Shown here: positions 1-9,613 of the stretch, piece after piece
Numbering within the stretch: the first letter of the stretch is position 1
How the letters are laid out: the number at the start of each line of letters is the position of its first letter
Assembly (NCBI RefSeq): GCF_007556685.1
Contig: NZ_VJON01000014.1
Coordinates: forward strand, 1 to 55,808
From: Tepidimonas charontis
GTDB lineage: Bacteria > Pseudomonadota > Gammaproteobacteria > Burkholderiales > Burkholderiaceae_C
Direction: 5' to 3'
DNA length: 55,808 nucleotides
Notes under the pieces: model-generated
What the model was told of the DNA's origin: nothing
Databases searched by the model: none
What the model saw: the letters and a program-made list of their open reading frames with translations, nothing else
Position numbers and translations under genes: made by a program

Positions 1-813
1 TTTACGCCCAGCAGGCCAGGGAGAGCGCCAAGGTGGTGCCCTTGCAGCCGAAGCGACGCGGACCGAAGCCCAAGGTGTCGGATGCCGATCTGCTCGCGGC
101 GATCCGCGCCGATCTGCAAGCCTCGCCCTTTACCGGCGAGGGTCACCGCAAGGTCTGGGCGCGGCTGCGCATCCTCTCCGACATCCGCGTCTCCAAAGAT
201 CGCGTCTGCCGTCTGATGCGGGAAAACGCCTTGCTGTCGCCCCATCGGGTGCGGCAGGGCACCCCTGTGCTGCATGATGGCTCGATTCAGACTAAAGCAC
301 CGAACCAAATGTGGGGCACCGACGGTATCCGCATCCAGACCGTTGAAGACGGCTGGGTGTGGGTGTTCTCGGCGGTCGATCATTTCGACGCCTGCTGCGT
401 CGGCATCCATGCCGTCAAGATCGGCAATCGTTTCGCTGCCTTGCAGCCGATTGCCCAAGGGCTCCAGGCCGAGTTCGGCACCACCGGTGCCAACGCCGGC
501 AAGGGGCTTGTGCTGCGCATGGACCACGGTACGCAATACACTGCCGACGACTTCCTGAAGAGAATCGCGTTCTGGGTATCGACAGGAGTTTCGCCTTCGT
601 TGCCGAGCCCCAGACCAACGGCGTGGCCGAGCGCTTCAACCGGACGCTGAAAGGAAGGCCATCCATGGCCGCACCTTCCACAACCTCGAAGAAGTGCGGC
701 AGGCCGTGACCGAGTTCAGGGATCGTTACAATCGTCATTGGCGTCTCGAAAAACTGGGCTTCATGTCACCCCTCGAAGCCCGGCAGTCTTATGCCACCCG
801 GAAGGCCGCATGA
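1..813 (+). pseudogene. IS3-family transposase OrfB (DDE integrase), 3' part with two frameshifts
   Basis: This is the catalytic ORF of an IS3-family element, which would cut and join the element's ends. The reading frame is open at the left edge, so the 5' part lies outside the window. Frame 3 runs to about 575 and holds an HTH_21-like region (RRGPKPKVSDADLLAAI) and the first two acidic residues, in WGTDG and RMDHGTQY. The frame then shifts to give AFVAEPQTNGVAERFNRTLK, which holds the catalytic Glu, and shifts again near 650-657 to give IHGRTFHNLEEV and the natural stop at 811-813. Both shifts fit single-base deletions in purine or G runs (574-576 and 650-657). The protein cannot be made as one chain unless these are sequencing errors. 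The family call is firm; the IS subgroup is not resolved. Confidence 0.85.
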
Positions 814-850
814 GCTGCAAATCTGTGTCCAATCAATTGGGGGCGGTACA
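1..850 (+). mobile_element. IS3-family insertion sequence, right part
   Basis: The broken OrfB ends at 813. A terminal sequence of the kind seen at IS3-family right ends follows: GTGTCCAATCAATT then GGGGGCGGTACA, ending in CA at about 850. The left end, OrfA and the 5' half of OrfB lie outside the window, so the inverted-repeat match and any target duplication cannot be tested here. The exact right boundary is inferred from the ending TACA and from typical distances after the OrfB stop. Confidence 0.6.
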
Positions 851-913
851 CAAGCTGGATCGGCCAGCCCACGCCCCACGCCCAGCAGACGATGCCCCTG
901 TCGGCCCACCCCC

Positions 914-942
914 TTGAAAACCGCGCCGAACGCCCGTATCAT
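914..942 (+). promoter_or_regulatory. groESL promoter
   Basis: A TTGAAA -35 element (914-919) and a TATCAT -10 element (937-942) are separated by 17 bp, which is optimal for sigma-70. The same stretch also resembles a heat-shock sigma-32 promoter (CTTGAAA, then CCCGTAT), so dual use is possible. The -10 element abuts the CIRCE operator, as expected for HrcA repression. Confidence 0.7.
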
Positions 943-968
943 TAGCACTCGTCGGCGGTGAGTGCTAA
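942..968 (+). promoter_or_regulatory. CIRCE operator (HrcA binding site)
   Basis: TTAGCACTC (942-950), a 9-bp spacer (951-959) and GAGTGCTAA (960-968) form a perfect match to the CIRCE consensus inverted repeat. It starts at the last base of the -10 box and lies 54 bp before groES. HrcA binding here would block groESL transcription until misfolded protein titrates GroEL away from HrcA. The hrcA gene is not in the window. Confidence 0.95.
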
Positions 969-1021
969 CAACACCCCGCTGCGTCTTTTCTCTCACTCAT
1001 CGTCCTTTGACAGGAGATCGC

Positions 1022-1312
1022 ATGAAACTTCGTCCTCTCGCCGATCGCGTGATCATCAAGCGTCTGGAAAACGAAACCAAGACCGCCTCGGGCATCGTGA
1101 TCCCGGACAACGCCGCTGAGAAGCCCGATCAAGGCGAAGTGCTGGCCGTCGGTCCCGGCAAGACCAACGACAAGGGCGAAACCAAGCCGCTGAGCGTCAA
1201 GGTCGGTGACCGTGTGCTGTTCGGCAAGTACAGCGGCCAGACCGTCAAGGTGGACGGCGAAGAGTTGCTGGTGATGAAGGAAGACGATCTGTTCGCCGTC
1301 ATCGAGAAGTGA
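1022..1312 (+). CDS. groES: Co-chaperonin GroES (Cpn10)
   Basis: This 96-residue protein is the heptameric lid of the GroEL chamber, acting in the cytoplasm. It begins [14 protein letters not shown], contains the mobile-loop region (residues about 16-33, [14 protein letters not shown]) that contacts GroEL, and ends [13 protein letters not shown], all standard for bacterial GroES. The ATG at 1022 is preceded by AGGAGA (1011-1016). It lies 76 bp upstream of groEL in the same operon, under the CIRCE operator and promoter at 914-968. Length and sequence are typical and nothing looks odd. Confidence 0.98.
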   Translation: MKLRPLADRVIIKRLENETKTASGIVIPDNAAEKPDQGEVLAVGPGKTNDKGETKPLSVKVGDRVLFGKYSGQTVKVDGEELLVMKEDDLFAVIEK

Positions 1313-1385
1313 GCGGCGGCGCTGGATCGACTCGACCCGCAACGCACCAATCCCGTTAGTCATCAGCCACAGTAAAGGAATTTGA

Positions 1386-3023
<1,638 letters not shown>

Positions 3024-3059
3024 TGCAGCGCTGACGGCATCATCCGACGCCCTCACTGA

Positions 3060-3092
3060 AAAACCTGCCGAGGCGACTCGGCAGGTTTTTTT
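3060..3092. terminator. Bidirectional rho-independent terminator between groEL and the acyl-CoA dehydrogenase gene
   Basis: A perfect 10-bp stem (ACCTGCCGAG, 3063-3072, with CTCGGCAGGT, 3077-3086) closes a GCGA loop. It has a T run on the plus side (3086-3092) and an A run before the 5' arm that serves as the T run on the minus strand. It can end groEL on the plus strand and the converging acyl-CoA dehydrogenase transcript on the minus strand. Confidence 0.92.
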
Positions 3093-3217
3093 ACGCCCTG
3101 CGCACGACAAAGCGCATTCAGCCTGCCGCGTTCAATGCGCGGCGTCGTCTGACGATGCACCCGCCCCGGACGGCGCCGCGCCGGTGCAGGTTCCGCCCCA
3201 GCGCGGCTCATGGCCGC

Positions 3218-4363
3218 TCATACCAGCGCGGTGCGCGGGCGGCTCAGCGCGATGAAGCGGGCCAGATGATGATCCTCATCACCGAATTCGTGGTCGATCA
3301 TCACCAGCCGCTTGGCGTAGTGCGACAGTGGCAGCTCCCACGTCATGCCAATGCCGCCGTGCAGTTGGATCGCTTCTTCGGCCAGCTGGATGGCATAGCG
3401 GCCCACCGTCGCCTTGGCCGCGCTGACCAGGCGGTCGCGCTCCCCGGGGTCGTCGCCATCCAAGGCGGCGGCGGCGTTGATGACGGCCGAGCGGGTTTGC
3501 TCCACCGCCATCCACAGATCGACGAGACGATGCTGCAGGGCCTGAAAGCGGCCGATTGGACCGCCAAATTGGTGGCGCGTCTGCAGGTAGTCACGGGTGT
3601 GGGTGAAAGCTACGGTCATCGCCCCCAGCGCTTCGGCGCACAAGGCCAATGTGCCGCAGGCCAGACCGTGCGCCAGCACCGCCGCCGCCCGCGCGGGCCC
3701 CACCACCAGCGCTTCCGGCGGCACGCGCGCTGCCGCCAACGTCAGCTCGGCCGCCGCGCCGCCATCGATGCACGGGTAGGAGCGCACCGTCACCCCGGGG
3801 CTGTCGTGCGGCACCCAAAACAGCGCGATGCCGTCCGGGTCGCGCACAGCACCGGACAAGCGCGCCGACACCAGCCATCCCTCGGCCTGCCCGCCATGGC
3901 GCACCACCGCCTTGTGCCCATCGAGCACCCAGCCAGCGGCGTCGCGCTGGGCGATGGTGGCCACATGGCTGGCTTCGTAGTGGGCGTCCGGCTCTTGGTG
4001 GGCCAGCGCGACGACCACGCCAGCGGCGATGCGCTGCAGCCACGGCGCCCAGTCGTCGGGGGCATCGGCGCGCTGCAGTATCTGCCCCACCACCAGCGCG
4101 CCCAGCAAAGGCTCGATCAGCAGCGCCCGGCCCGCGCACTCGAAGACGGTGGCGATATCGAAGCCGCCGCCCAGGCCGCCCGCCGATGCGGGCAGCAGGG
4201 CGGCCACCGCGCCCAGCTCCACCAGTTCGCCCCATATCTGGGCGTCGTACCCCAAGGGGCTGGCCGCGGCCATATGGCGCCGCTGGATCGGGTAGCGCTG
4301 GGCCAGGTAGCGGTCCAAGGATTCGGCCAGCATCCGCTGCTCGGCCGTCAACTCGAAGTCCAT
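3218..4363 (-). CDS. Acyl-CoA dehydrogenase, small-subunit type (pimeloyl-CoA dehydrogenase PimD-like)
   Basis: This 381-residue flavoenzyme would oxidise an acyl-CoA at the alpha-beta bond, using FAD. It begins MDFELTAEQRMLAESLDRYL, as the small partner of paired ACADs does, and carries the C-terminal FAD/substrate segment HGGIGMTWE. I chose the ATG at 4363, not the in-frame ATG at 4369, because the AGGAG motif touches the upstream ATG but sits 6 nt before the downstream one. A sister ACAD gene ends 100 bp upstream on the same strand, so the two probably form a heterodimer or a two-step unit. Pimeloyl-CoA is only a name-by-similarity guess; the substrate is unknown. Confidence 0.85.
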   Translation of the reverse strand: MDFELTAEQRMLAESLDRYLAQRYPIQRRHMAAASPLGYDAQIWGELVELGAVAALLPASAGGLGGGFDIATVFECAGRALLIEPLLGALVVGQILQRADAPDDWAPWLQRIAAGVVVALAHQEPDAHYEASHVATIAQRDAAGWVLDGHKAVVRHGGQAEGWLVSARLSGAVRDPDGIALFWVPHDSPGVTVRSYPCIDGGAAAELTLAAARVPPEALVVGPARAAAVLAHGLACGTLALCAEALGAMTVAFTHTRDYLQTRHQFGGPIGRFQALQHRLVDLWMAVEQTRSAVINAAAALDGDDPGERDRLVSAAKATVGRYAIQLAEEAIQLHGGIGMTWELPLSHYAKRLVMIDHEFGDEDHHLARFIALSRPRTALV

Positions 4364-4463
4364 CGTCATCTCCTGTTTCGCCGCTGAGAACGCCGCGCGC
4401 GCCGGGTGCCGAGACCCTGCAATCCGCCGCTCCGATGCCGGCGGTCAGACCCGCACCCCGCCC

Positions 4464-5660
4464 TCACAAGCCCAAAATCTCTTTGGCGATGATGTTTTTT
4501 TGAATCTCGTTGGAGCCGCCGAAAATCGACAGCTTGCGATGGTTGAAATACTGCGCCGCCGCGCTGGCCGCACCGGGTGGGCCAACGGCCTGATCGGCTC
4601 CTTCCAGCATCAACGCCTGTGTGATCCACGGCAACGCATACGGGCCCACGGCGCGTCGTGTCAGGCTCAGGATCTCCTGCCGAATCTGCGTGCCCAGCAC
4701 CTTCAGCAGCGAGCTGTGCGGCCCGGGCGCCCCGCCCCCCGCCACGGTCGCCAGCACCCGCAGATTGGTGGTCTTGAGGTTTTCGAGGTCGATTTCGACC
4801 CGCGCCACGCGGGCGGCAAACAGCGGATCCTCGATCAGCGGTCGGCCCCCTTTGTGCACGATGCGGGCAATCGTCTTCAGGCGCTCCAGTGCCGCAACCG
4901 CAAAGCCCACCCCGGCGATATTGGTGCGCTCGTAGGTGAGCAGATATTTGGCGATCGTCCAGCCCTGGTTTTCTGCGCCGACGAGGCGATCGATCGGCAC
5001 CCGCACATCGGTCAGGAAGACCTCGTTGACCTCGTGCTCGCCATCGAGCGTGATGATCGGGCGCACCTGCACGCCCGGGCTGTCCAAGTCGATGAGAAGA
5101 AAGCTGATGCCTTCCTGCGGCTTGCCCTGGGGGTTGGTACGCACCAGGCAAAACATGCGGTTGGCATAGTGGCCCAAGGTGGTCCAGGTTTTTTGGCCGT
5201 TGACGATGTAGTGGTCGCCGTCGCGCACCGCCCGCGTCTTCAACGACGCCAGATCCGAGCCGGCGCCCGGCTCGGAATACCCTTGGCACCACCAGTCGCT
5301 GCCGTCGAGTATGCGGGGCAACCAGTGGCGCTTTTGCGCCTCGGTACCGTATTTGATCAGCACCGGCCCCAACATGTTGACGCCAAATGGCACGATGCGC
5401 GGCGCACCGGCCAACGCGCATTCGTTTTCGAACAAAAAACGCTGCACCGGCCCCCAGCCCGGACCGCCCCACTCGCGCGGCCAGTGGATGGCCAGCCAGC
5501 CGCGCTCGGCCAAGATCGCATGCCAGCCAGCCATGTCCTCGCGCGTCAGACGCAGGCCCTCGCGCACCTTGCGCGCCAGCGCTGGCGGCAGGCGCTCCTG
5601 CAAAAAGGCGCGCACCTCGTCGCGAAAAGCTTGCTCTTGTGGCGTCAGTCGCACATCCAT
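4464..5660 (-). CDS. Acyl-CoA dehydrogenase, large-subunit type (pimeloyl-CoA dehydrogenase PimC-like)
   Basis: A 398-residue acyl-CoA dehydrogenase. The N-terminal helical domain starts MDVRLTPQEQAFRDEVRAFL. The middle domain has the family signature GYSEPGAGSDLASLK, and the C-terminal domain ends FGGSNEIQKNIIAKEILGL, which forms part of the FAD site. The ATG at 5660 is preferred over a longer in-frame start at 5714 because it matches the family start and has GGGGGA just upstream. It is the first gene of a two-gene unit with the smaller ACAD at 3218-4363. Its likely role is fatty-acid, dicarboxylate or aromatic-ring-product oxidation in the cytoplasm; the sequence alone does not settle the substrate. 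Confidence 0.87.
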   Translation of the reverse strand: MDVRLTPQEQAFRDEVRAFLQERLPPALARKVREGLRLTREDMAGWHAILAERGWLAIHWPREWGGPGWGPVQRFLFENECALAGAPRIVPFGVNMLGPVLIKYGTEAQKRHWLPRILDGSDWWCQGYSEPGAGSDLASLKTRAVRDGDHYIVNGQKTWTTLGHYANRMFCLVRTNPQGKPQEGISFLLIDLDSPGVQVRPIITLDGEHEVNEVFLTDVRVPIDRLVGAENQGWTIAKYLLTYERTNIAGVGFAVAALERLKTIARIVHKGGRPLIEDPLFAARVARVEIDLENLKTTNLRVLATVAGGGAPGPHSSLLKVLGTQIRQEILSLTRRAVGPYALPWITQALMLEGADQAVGPPGAASAAAQYFNHRKLSIFGGSNEIQKNIIAKEILGL

Positions 5661-5794
5661 CCGGAATCCCCCGTTGTGGCTGCAATTGTGCGCACGGCAG
5701 GCCGATGACGCCACCCTGGCCTGTCGACTCGGTGACCTACTGGCGGCCTGCGCGACGGCCCATGCAGCGCACGGCCAGCCCCTCCCTTTCGGGG

Positions 5795-5800
5795 TATAAT
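5795..5800 (+). promoter_or_regulatory. Candidate -10 element of the tRNA-Asn promoter
   Basis: A perfect TATAAT at 5795-5800 lies 14 bp before the first tRNA base, giving a predicted start near 5807. No convincing -35 hexamer is visible 16-18 bp upstream, where the DNA is GC-rich. Confidence 0.5.
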
Positions 5801-5814
5801 CCGCTTGGTTTCGT

Positions 5815-5890
5815 TCCCCGATAGCTCAGTCGGTAGAGCGCCGGACTGTTAATCCGTAGGTCCCTGGTTCGAGCCCAGGTCGGGGAGCCA
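5815..5890 (+). tRNA. tRNA-Asn (anticodon GTT)
   Basis: This 76-nt cloverleaf reads the codons AAC and AAU. The acceptor stem TCCCCGA (5815-5821) pairs with TCGGGGA (5880-5886), followed by a G discriminator and an encoded CCA (5888-5890). The D arm GCTC...GAGC, anticodon loop CTGTTAA with anticodon GTT at 5848-5850, and T arm CCTGG-TTCGAGC-CCAGG are all in place. The outer pair of the anticodon stem is C5841 opposite T5857, a mismatch where many relatives have A-U or G-U. A TATAAT lies upstream and a strong terminator downstream. Confidence 0.97.
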
Positions 5891-5904
5891 TACTAGCTTC
5901 GACA

Positions 5905-5945
5905 GCAAGGCTTGCGTGCGTGGCGCGCAAGCCTTGCATTTTTTT
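5905..5945 (+). terminator. Rho-independent terminator after tRNA-Asn
   Basis: A perfect 12-bp stem, GCAAGGCTTGCG (5905-5916) with CGCAAGCCTTGC (5926-5937), encloses a 9-nt loop and is followed by A then seven T (5938-5945). It sits 15 nt after the tRNA 3' end, so the tRNA is probably a single-gene transcript. Confidence 0.93.
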
Positions 5946-6046
5946 GCACCCCCATCATTTAGCCGCCACGATCCGTTGGCGTGGCAGAGGGGGCGATGCC
6001 TATGCCCCCACTTGCGTGCGCAGCCGTTCGCCGCTAGCATGACGAC

Positions 6047-6271
6047 ATGAACGCAGGCATGTCACTGACCCCATCGCTGATCTCGCAGGCGGCCACCTCG
6101 GTGGCCGAGACGCCGACGGCGGCGCAGATCTTGGCCTTGCGCAAAGCCCTGCAAGTCGAACAGCAGGGGGCGCTAGCGCTGCTGCAGGCACTGCCTCAGC
6201 CCGCGCCCAATGGCGAGCTGCCGCTGGCCACCCAGGGCCCGCTGGGCACGCGGCTCAACGTCATGGCCTGA
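6047..6271 (+). CDS. YjfB-family putative motility protein
   Basis: A 74-residue protein resembling the YjfB motility family. It has a short helical body (AAQILALRKALQVEQQGALALLQAL, residues about 25-49) and the closing segment GPLGTRLNVMA, where the family normally has a Leu-Gly-x-x-hydrophobic-asp-like tail. The biochemical role of the family is unknown; members tend to lie by flagellar genes, as here, where it converges on flgL 55 bp away. ATG 6047 is used; ATG 6059 is an alternative start and neither has a strong Shine-Dalgarno motif. No clear sigma-28 promoter was found upstream. Confidence 0.7.
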   Translation: MNAGMSLTPSLISQAATSVAETPTAAQILALRKALQVEQQGALALLQALPQPAPNGELPLATQGPLGTRLNVMA

Positions 6272-6326
6272 AGGCTGCCCACGCAAGAGAACGCCCTGAG
6301 GGTGTGACGCTGTTCACCGTCGCGCG

Positions 6327-7616
6327 TCACGCCAGATATTGAAACAGCGACTGCCGCTGCACCTGCGCATACGACGACAGCCCCGCCTGGTAGCCCAGTT
6401 GCAGGGTCTGAAAGCGCGAAATCGCCTCCAACATATCGAGATCGGTCAATCGCGACTCCTGTTCGACATGATAGTTTTCACGCGCCTGGAAGGCGACATC
6501 CATCTGGTCGGCGCGGTTGAGCCAGTCGCCCAGCATGGCCCGGGCGCTCAAGATGCGGTCCAAACGTTGCCCCAGGTTGCCATGCACGGCCGCCAGTTCC
6601 TGCGTCAAGTCGTGGCCGCTTTCGTTGTTGAGCGCGCCGATCGCGCGGTCAAACATCTCCCAAATATCGAGGTCGGACACAGCATCCACGCGAACCGTAT
6701 CGCCGTTGGCCGGCGTGCCACGCAGTTTCACCCGCAGGCCCGCGAAGTCGAGCTGGGTTTCATCGCCCACGGTCGTCGCTGTGACTGCGGGCAATGGGCT
6801 GATCGAGTTGCCATTGCCATCCACCCCAGCTGTCACGCTCCATGAGCCGGCGTTGAAGGTGAGCACATAGTTGCCTGGTACCTGCGCATCGTCGAGCGGA
6901 AAGGGGGTGGGTGAGGTGTAGGCAACGTTGGGATCGAGAATGACCGCCTGGATCGGCACAACCGTCCCGGTGTTCCCAGCGCCGGCGCTGGCAATGGCAG
7001 CGCTGCCCTCGGGCAAGCGGCCGGCGAAGATGCGGTAACCATCGACGAGACTGGGCAAACTCGTCTCGGTGGCCGCTTCTTGGCCACGTAGCTGGTTTTT
7101 TTGCACCGTGCGACCGTCGGGGCCATAGGTGGTCGATGCCGGACTCGTCAAGGTTTCGACAAATGGCTGTGCGCTAGCGCCATTCAACCCCAGCCCCGCA
7201 AACAGCGGACGTCCAGCGGTATCGGTGGTGTTGGCCAGGGCCAACAAACGCTCTCGAATGCCGGCGAGCTCACTGGCGATCGACCGTCGATCGCTGCCGT
7301 TGAGCGCGCCGTTGCCGCCCTGCACCAACAGTTCCTTGGCTCGGTGCAGCAAATCGTTGACGGTGCCCAGCGTGCTTTCGGCCAATTCGAGGTTGCGGCG
7401 TGACGCCTGTAAGGCACGCTGATCGCTTTGCACGCGTTGCAGGCGAGCGCGCTCGCGTTCTGCCAGCGCTGCGGCCGCTGGGTCGTCGCTGATACGCTGC
7501 ACACGCTTGCCCGAGGACAAACGCTCTTGCTGCTGAGCCAGCTCCGCTTGGCGCTGTTGCAGCCGATCGATCGTGCGATCGAAGGTGTTGGCCGTAGCCA
7601 CCCGAAAGACCGTCAT
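6327..7616 (-). CDS. flgL: Flagellar hook-filament junction protein FlgL (HAP3)
   Basis: A 429-residue hook-associated protein that joins the FlgK ring to the flagellin filament. The flagellin-like N-terminal helix is clear (RLQQRQAELAQQQERLSSGK, residues about 18-37), as is the C-terminal helix ending with YAQVQRQSLFQYLA. The middle region carries a variable surface domain, which explains the length above the roughly 320 residues of enterobacterial FlgL. It is the last gene of the flgB-flgL run, 18 bp after flgK, with GGGAGC before the ATG. Only a weak GTGACGC/GCGTCAC stem (6304-6330) follows it, so the transcription end is uncertain. Confidence 0.95.
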   Translation of the reverse strand: MTVFRVATANTFDRTIDRLQQRQAELAQQQERLSSGKRVQRISDDPAAAALAERERARLQRVQSDQRALQASRRNLELAESTLGTVNDLLHRAKELLVQGGNGALNGSDRRSIASELAGIRERLLALANTTDTAGRPLFAGLGLNGASAQPFVETLTSPASTTYGPDGRTVQKNQLRGQEAATETSLPSLVDGYRIFAGRLPEGSAAIASAGAGNTGTVVPIQAVILDPNVAYTSPTPFPLDDAQVPGNYVLTFNAGSWSVTAGVDGNGNSISPLPAVTATTVGDETQLDFAGLRVKLRGTPANGDTVRVDAVSDLDIWEMFDRAIGALNNESGHDLTQELAAVHGNLGQRLDRILSARAMLGDWLNRADQMDVAFQARENYHVEQESRLTDLDMLEAISRFQTLQLGYQAGLSSYAQVQRQSLFQYLA

Positions 7617-7634
7617 CGTTCAGCTCCCATCGGT

Positions 7635-9599
7635 TTAGCGCAAGGTGCTCAGCAAGGTATCAAAAATGGACTGCACGGCCTGCAAATATTTGGCCGAGGC
7701 TTGGTACGCTTGCTGATACTGCAACAGTTGCGCTGCCTCTTCGTCGAGGTTGACGCCCGCCAGATTGGCGCGCCGCTGTTCGGCGTCATCGGCCTGTGCC
7801 TTGGAAAAAGTGGCGCGTGTCTGCGCCGCATCGATCTTGGACGCCAGATCCGAGAAGGCGGTCAGGTAGCCTTCGCTCAGCTTGACATAACCATCGAACA
7901 GCGTTTTGTCCCGCAGGGCCTGCATGGCACGCGCATTGCCGCCGTCGATGGCGCGCGCAGCTGGAGACAACGACGTCGCATCGCCGACGACGAAGGTATC
8001 GCTCGGCGCTGGCTGCCCGCGCAGCGTCACCCGTACTTCGATTTGGTTGCCGCCGCTGGTGTATTGAAAAACCATGGGCTGACCCGGGGTATACGTTACC
8101 GAAGCCGGCGTGAAACCGGCCAGACTGAAGGTATTGGGGGCGGTGAAGGTCAGGTTGGCCGGCAAAGAGGGCGCGGCCCAGACGCCAGCCAAAACGGTCG
8201 CCTCGATCCCTTCGACCACCGCGTCTCCGGCGTTGCTGGTCTGGGAACTCAGGGTCAAGCGGCTGGCGACCGCGAGTTCCGCCGGCTGCGCCAGCGCCAG
8301 CCGCATCGTTTTGGCGGCATCAGCGGCAGGGCTCAACACAAAGCGATCGCCGGCTGCCGGTGTTCCAGTGAATGTCAGCTGCAACCCTTCAATCGCATAG
8401 TTGGGTGCCAGAGTCAGGGGGGACGGCGCAGTCGCCTGCCAGCTCGACCCGTTCCAATACCAGCCGTCACTGCTGCGGCGAATCTGGCCCGCCGTGGCCG
8501 ACGTCATATCGATCTCATAGTCGTCGGCGCGCAGGGCACTGGCATCGGTAACCGTGAGGCTGATCGCGCCGGTGCCTGTATTGCTTGCCGCCGGACGCGC
8601 TGCCAAGGGGGCACCGTAGTCGAGCAAATCCCCACCACCCGTGCCGTCGATACGCAAACCACTGCGATGCTGCTGATTGCTCACCTGCGCCAGTGCCAGA
8701 GCCAAACGGCCGGCCTGGGCAGCGATGACGACGCTGTCGCGATTGATAAATTCAAGCAGTGCTTGGAGCTTGCCCGTTCTGACTGCAGAATCAGGAACGT
8801 CTTGGGCGACACCACCTTGCACGAACTGCAGCTGTACCTTTCGATCACCGTCCAGATCGGCACGTTGCACACGCAGCGCCGTGGCCTGATTGCCTAGGAC
8901 CAAAGGCAGACTGCCCCCCACGAACACCGACAACGTGCCATCATCGGCCGCTACGGTGCTGACTTGGACCAGTTCGTTGAGCTTGGCCAGCAGCTGATCG
9001 CGCTGATCGAGCAAATCGTTGGGAGGCGCACCAGTGCCACGCGCCACACCGATCGATCCATTGAGTTTTGCAATGCTTTGCGCGAGTTGATTTATTTGGT
9101 TCACCACTTCTTGCGCCTGCAACCGCGCTCCGCCGACGATATCTTCCAATTGGCTGGCGACATCGCGCACACGGGTAGCGAAGGCGTCATACCGATCGAG
9201 AACGACCTGGCGTGCCGCAGTATCGTTGGGCGCGGCCATCACGTCGGCCCAGCTGCTCAAGGCTTGCCCAATCACCGACCCCAGCCCTTCATCACCCAAG
9301 GGAAACAGTGATTCGACATTGCGCAGAAACTGAAGGCGCGTCTCATCCCCGGCGGCCTGGGAACGCGCTAAATTCGACTCGCGCGTGAGGAACGCGTCAT
9401 AGCCCACCCGCGTCACCTCGTCAATCTGCACCCCCTTGCCGAAGTAGGCGCCGCCCATGAATTGCCCTGGCACGGCCTGCAGCTCGGCGCGTTGGCGCGT
9501 GTAGCCTGCGGTATTGGCATTGGCGATGTTGTGGCCGATGACCTGTAATACCGCCTGGTTGGTGGTCAGCGCGCGGGTCGCGATATTGAGGGCGCTCAT
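7635..9599 (-). CDS. flgK: Flagellar hook-associated protein FlgK (HAP1)
   Basis: A 654-residue protein forming the first junction ring at the hook tip. The N-terminus MSALNIATRALTTNQAVLQV followed by IGHNIANANTAGYTRQRAEL is the classic rod/hook/HAP heptad start. The C-terminus has LDEEAAQLLQYQQAYQASAK and ends in a helix (YLQAVQSIFDTLLSTLR). Between them lies a large variable domain, which makes it longer than the roughly 550 residues of E. coli FlgK. GGGAGG precedes the ATG, which lies 14 bp after the flgJ stop. The partner is FlgL downstream; the chaperone FlgN is encoded at 18520. Confidence 0.96.
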   Translation of the reverse strand: MSALNIATRALTTNQAVLQVIGHNIANANTAGYTRQRAELQAVPGQFMGGAYFGKGVQIDEVTRVGYDAFLTRESNLARSQAAGDETRLQFLRNVESLFPLGDEGLGSVIGQALSSWADVMAAPNDTAARQVVLDRYDAFATRVRDVASQLEDIVGGARLQAQEVVNQINQLAQSIAKLNGSIGVARGTGAPPNDLLDQRDQLLAKLNELVQVSTVAADDGTLSVFVGGSLPLVLGNQATALRVQRADLDGDRKVQLQFVQGGVAQDVPDSAVRTGKLQALLEFINRDSVVIAAQAGRLALALAQVSNQQHRSGLRIDGTGGGDLLDYGAPLAARPAASNTGTGAISLTVTDASALRADDYEIDMTSATAGQIRRSSDGWYWNGSSWQATAPSPLTLAPNYAIEGLQLTFTGTPAAGDRFVLSPAADAAKTMRLALAQPAELAVASRLTLSSQTSNAGDAVVEGIEATVLAGVWAAPSLPANLTFTAPNTFSLAGFTPASVTYTPGQPMVFQYTSGGNQIEVRVTLRGQPAPSDTFVVGDATSLSPAARAIDGGNARAMQALRDKTLFDGYVKLSEGYLTAFSDLASKIDAAQTRATFSKAQADDAEQRRANLAGVNLDEEAAQLLQYQQAYQASAKYLQAVQSIFDTLLSTLR

Positions 9600-9613
9600 G
9601 TCTTAGCCTCCCT

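Noticed and set aside
5849..6040. Minus-strand ORF ending in LGSNQGPTD
   Set aside because: It is antisense to the tRNA-Asn and its terminator. This C-terminal string is a known artefact of reading such tRNA genes in reverse.
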